A DNA stretch of 64,000 bases, from NCBI GenBank assembly GCA_010645155.1, contig CM021320.1:5408724-5472723 (forward strand), read 5' to 3'. Positions 63,600 through 64,000 of this stretch are shown in pieces. Origin of the DNA: Tigriopus japonicus. Its lineage: Eukaryota > Arthropoda > Copepoda > Harpacticoida > Harpacticidae. A program made the translations under genes and the position numbers. Below the pieces are notes generated by a model. The model was not told the origin of the DNA. It ran no database searches and was given only the letters and a program-made list of their open reading frames with translations. Every line of letters starts with the position of its first letter. The first letter of the stretch is position 1.

Positions 63600-63789
63600 A
63601 TGGACATGGAAGGACACACCACCACCGACCCAAGCAACATCCTCGCCATTATTTTCAGCTGCTGTTCAGGTCAAGCTCAAGATTTAGGAGTGGCTCACTC
63701 TCAAAATGAGCCGAGAGCCCAACTCACGGCTACAAATATGCAATCATATCTTGGTTTTCTTCTTGAAGTAAATTTGAATCGCAGCGAGG
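63600..63789 (+). CDS. Possible first coding exon of an unrecognised gene, partial
   Basis: An ATG in good context (CAAAATGGACATGG) opens 63 codons up to a strong donor, GAGGGTAAGTG, at 63790, so the exon would end in phase 1. The peptide starts MDMEGHTTTDPSNILAIIFS and continues with Gln, Asn and Ser-rich sequence. No domain or signal is recognised. The frame also reads through the donor to 63965, so an unspliced 121-residue product is the alternative. Confidence 0.3.
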
Positions 63790-64000
63790 GTAAGTGTTTC
63801 TGGAAATTTAATCCCCTGGGGGGTAAAAATCATGGAATGATGGAGGTGGAAAAGAAGATCCACGGGGTGTTTGAGAGTAATTTTGGGCGTATGGGATCCC
63901 GACTTGAGGTTGAAGTTCTTGTCGTGGCACCACCGAGGACAAACAAAAGGGAATCTAAACAATGAAGATAAGCATATTTCACCCGAAGCTGTAGAAGGGG

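Overview
The window looks like nuclear DNA of an arthropod, most probably a crustacean such as a copepod. The basis is protein-family resemblance from memory: the RNA-binding gene has the arthropod couch potato form, the kinase is closest to insect nemo, and there is a four-helix membrane protein of a type I associate with arthropods. Introns are spliceosomal (GT/AG) and intergenic DNA carries AT-rich transposon remnants. No bacterial, organellar or viral genes were seen. The species cannot be fixed from the sequence alone.

Layout. (1) 516-2907 (+): the last three coding exons of nemo-like kinase, with earlier exons off the left edge. (2) 4412-7766 (-): alpha-N-acetylglucosaminidase (NAGLU), three exons, with two large low-complexity insertions. 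(3) 8769-18592 (-): the complete SMG1 kinase of nonsense-mediated decay, 3250 residues in two exons with one 71-base intron. (4) 18593-about 31000: intergenic and repeat-rich, with a terminal-inverted-repeat element (20474-21870), a long foldback (21917-22772) split by a small hAT-like element, and two possible small ORFs. (5) 33709-47613 (+): couch potato (cpo/RBPMS family), six coding exons with long introns, preceded by a low-complexity leader. (6) 47614-54293: probable cpo 3' region, then intergenic DNA with another hAT-like element (50261-50490). (7) 54294-60375 (+): a five-exon, four-helix membrane protein whose 4-kb first intron holds four hAT-like elements or fragments. (8) 60639-60947 (-): the last exon of an unrecognised gene ending in a CaaX-type motif. 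(9) 63600-63789 (+): a possible first coding exon running off the right edge.

The genes are not a functional cluster: Wnt/MAPK-type signalling (NLK), lysosomal heparan sulfate breakdown (NAGLU), mRNA surveillance (SMG1) and neuronal/developmental RNA binding (cpo) simply lie side by side. The less ordinary content is the set of non-autonomous hAT-like elements, recognised by terminal inverted repeats and 8-base target duplications; the nesting at 22 kb; the nearly intronless SMG1; the expanded NAGLU; and the DFG-to-DYG change in the nemo-like kinase.
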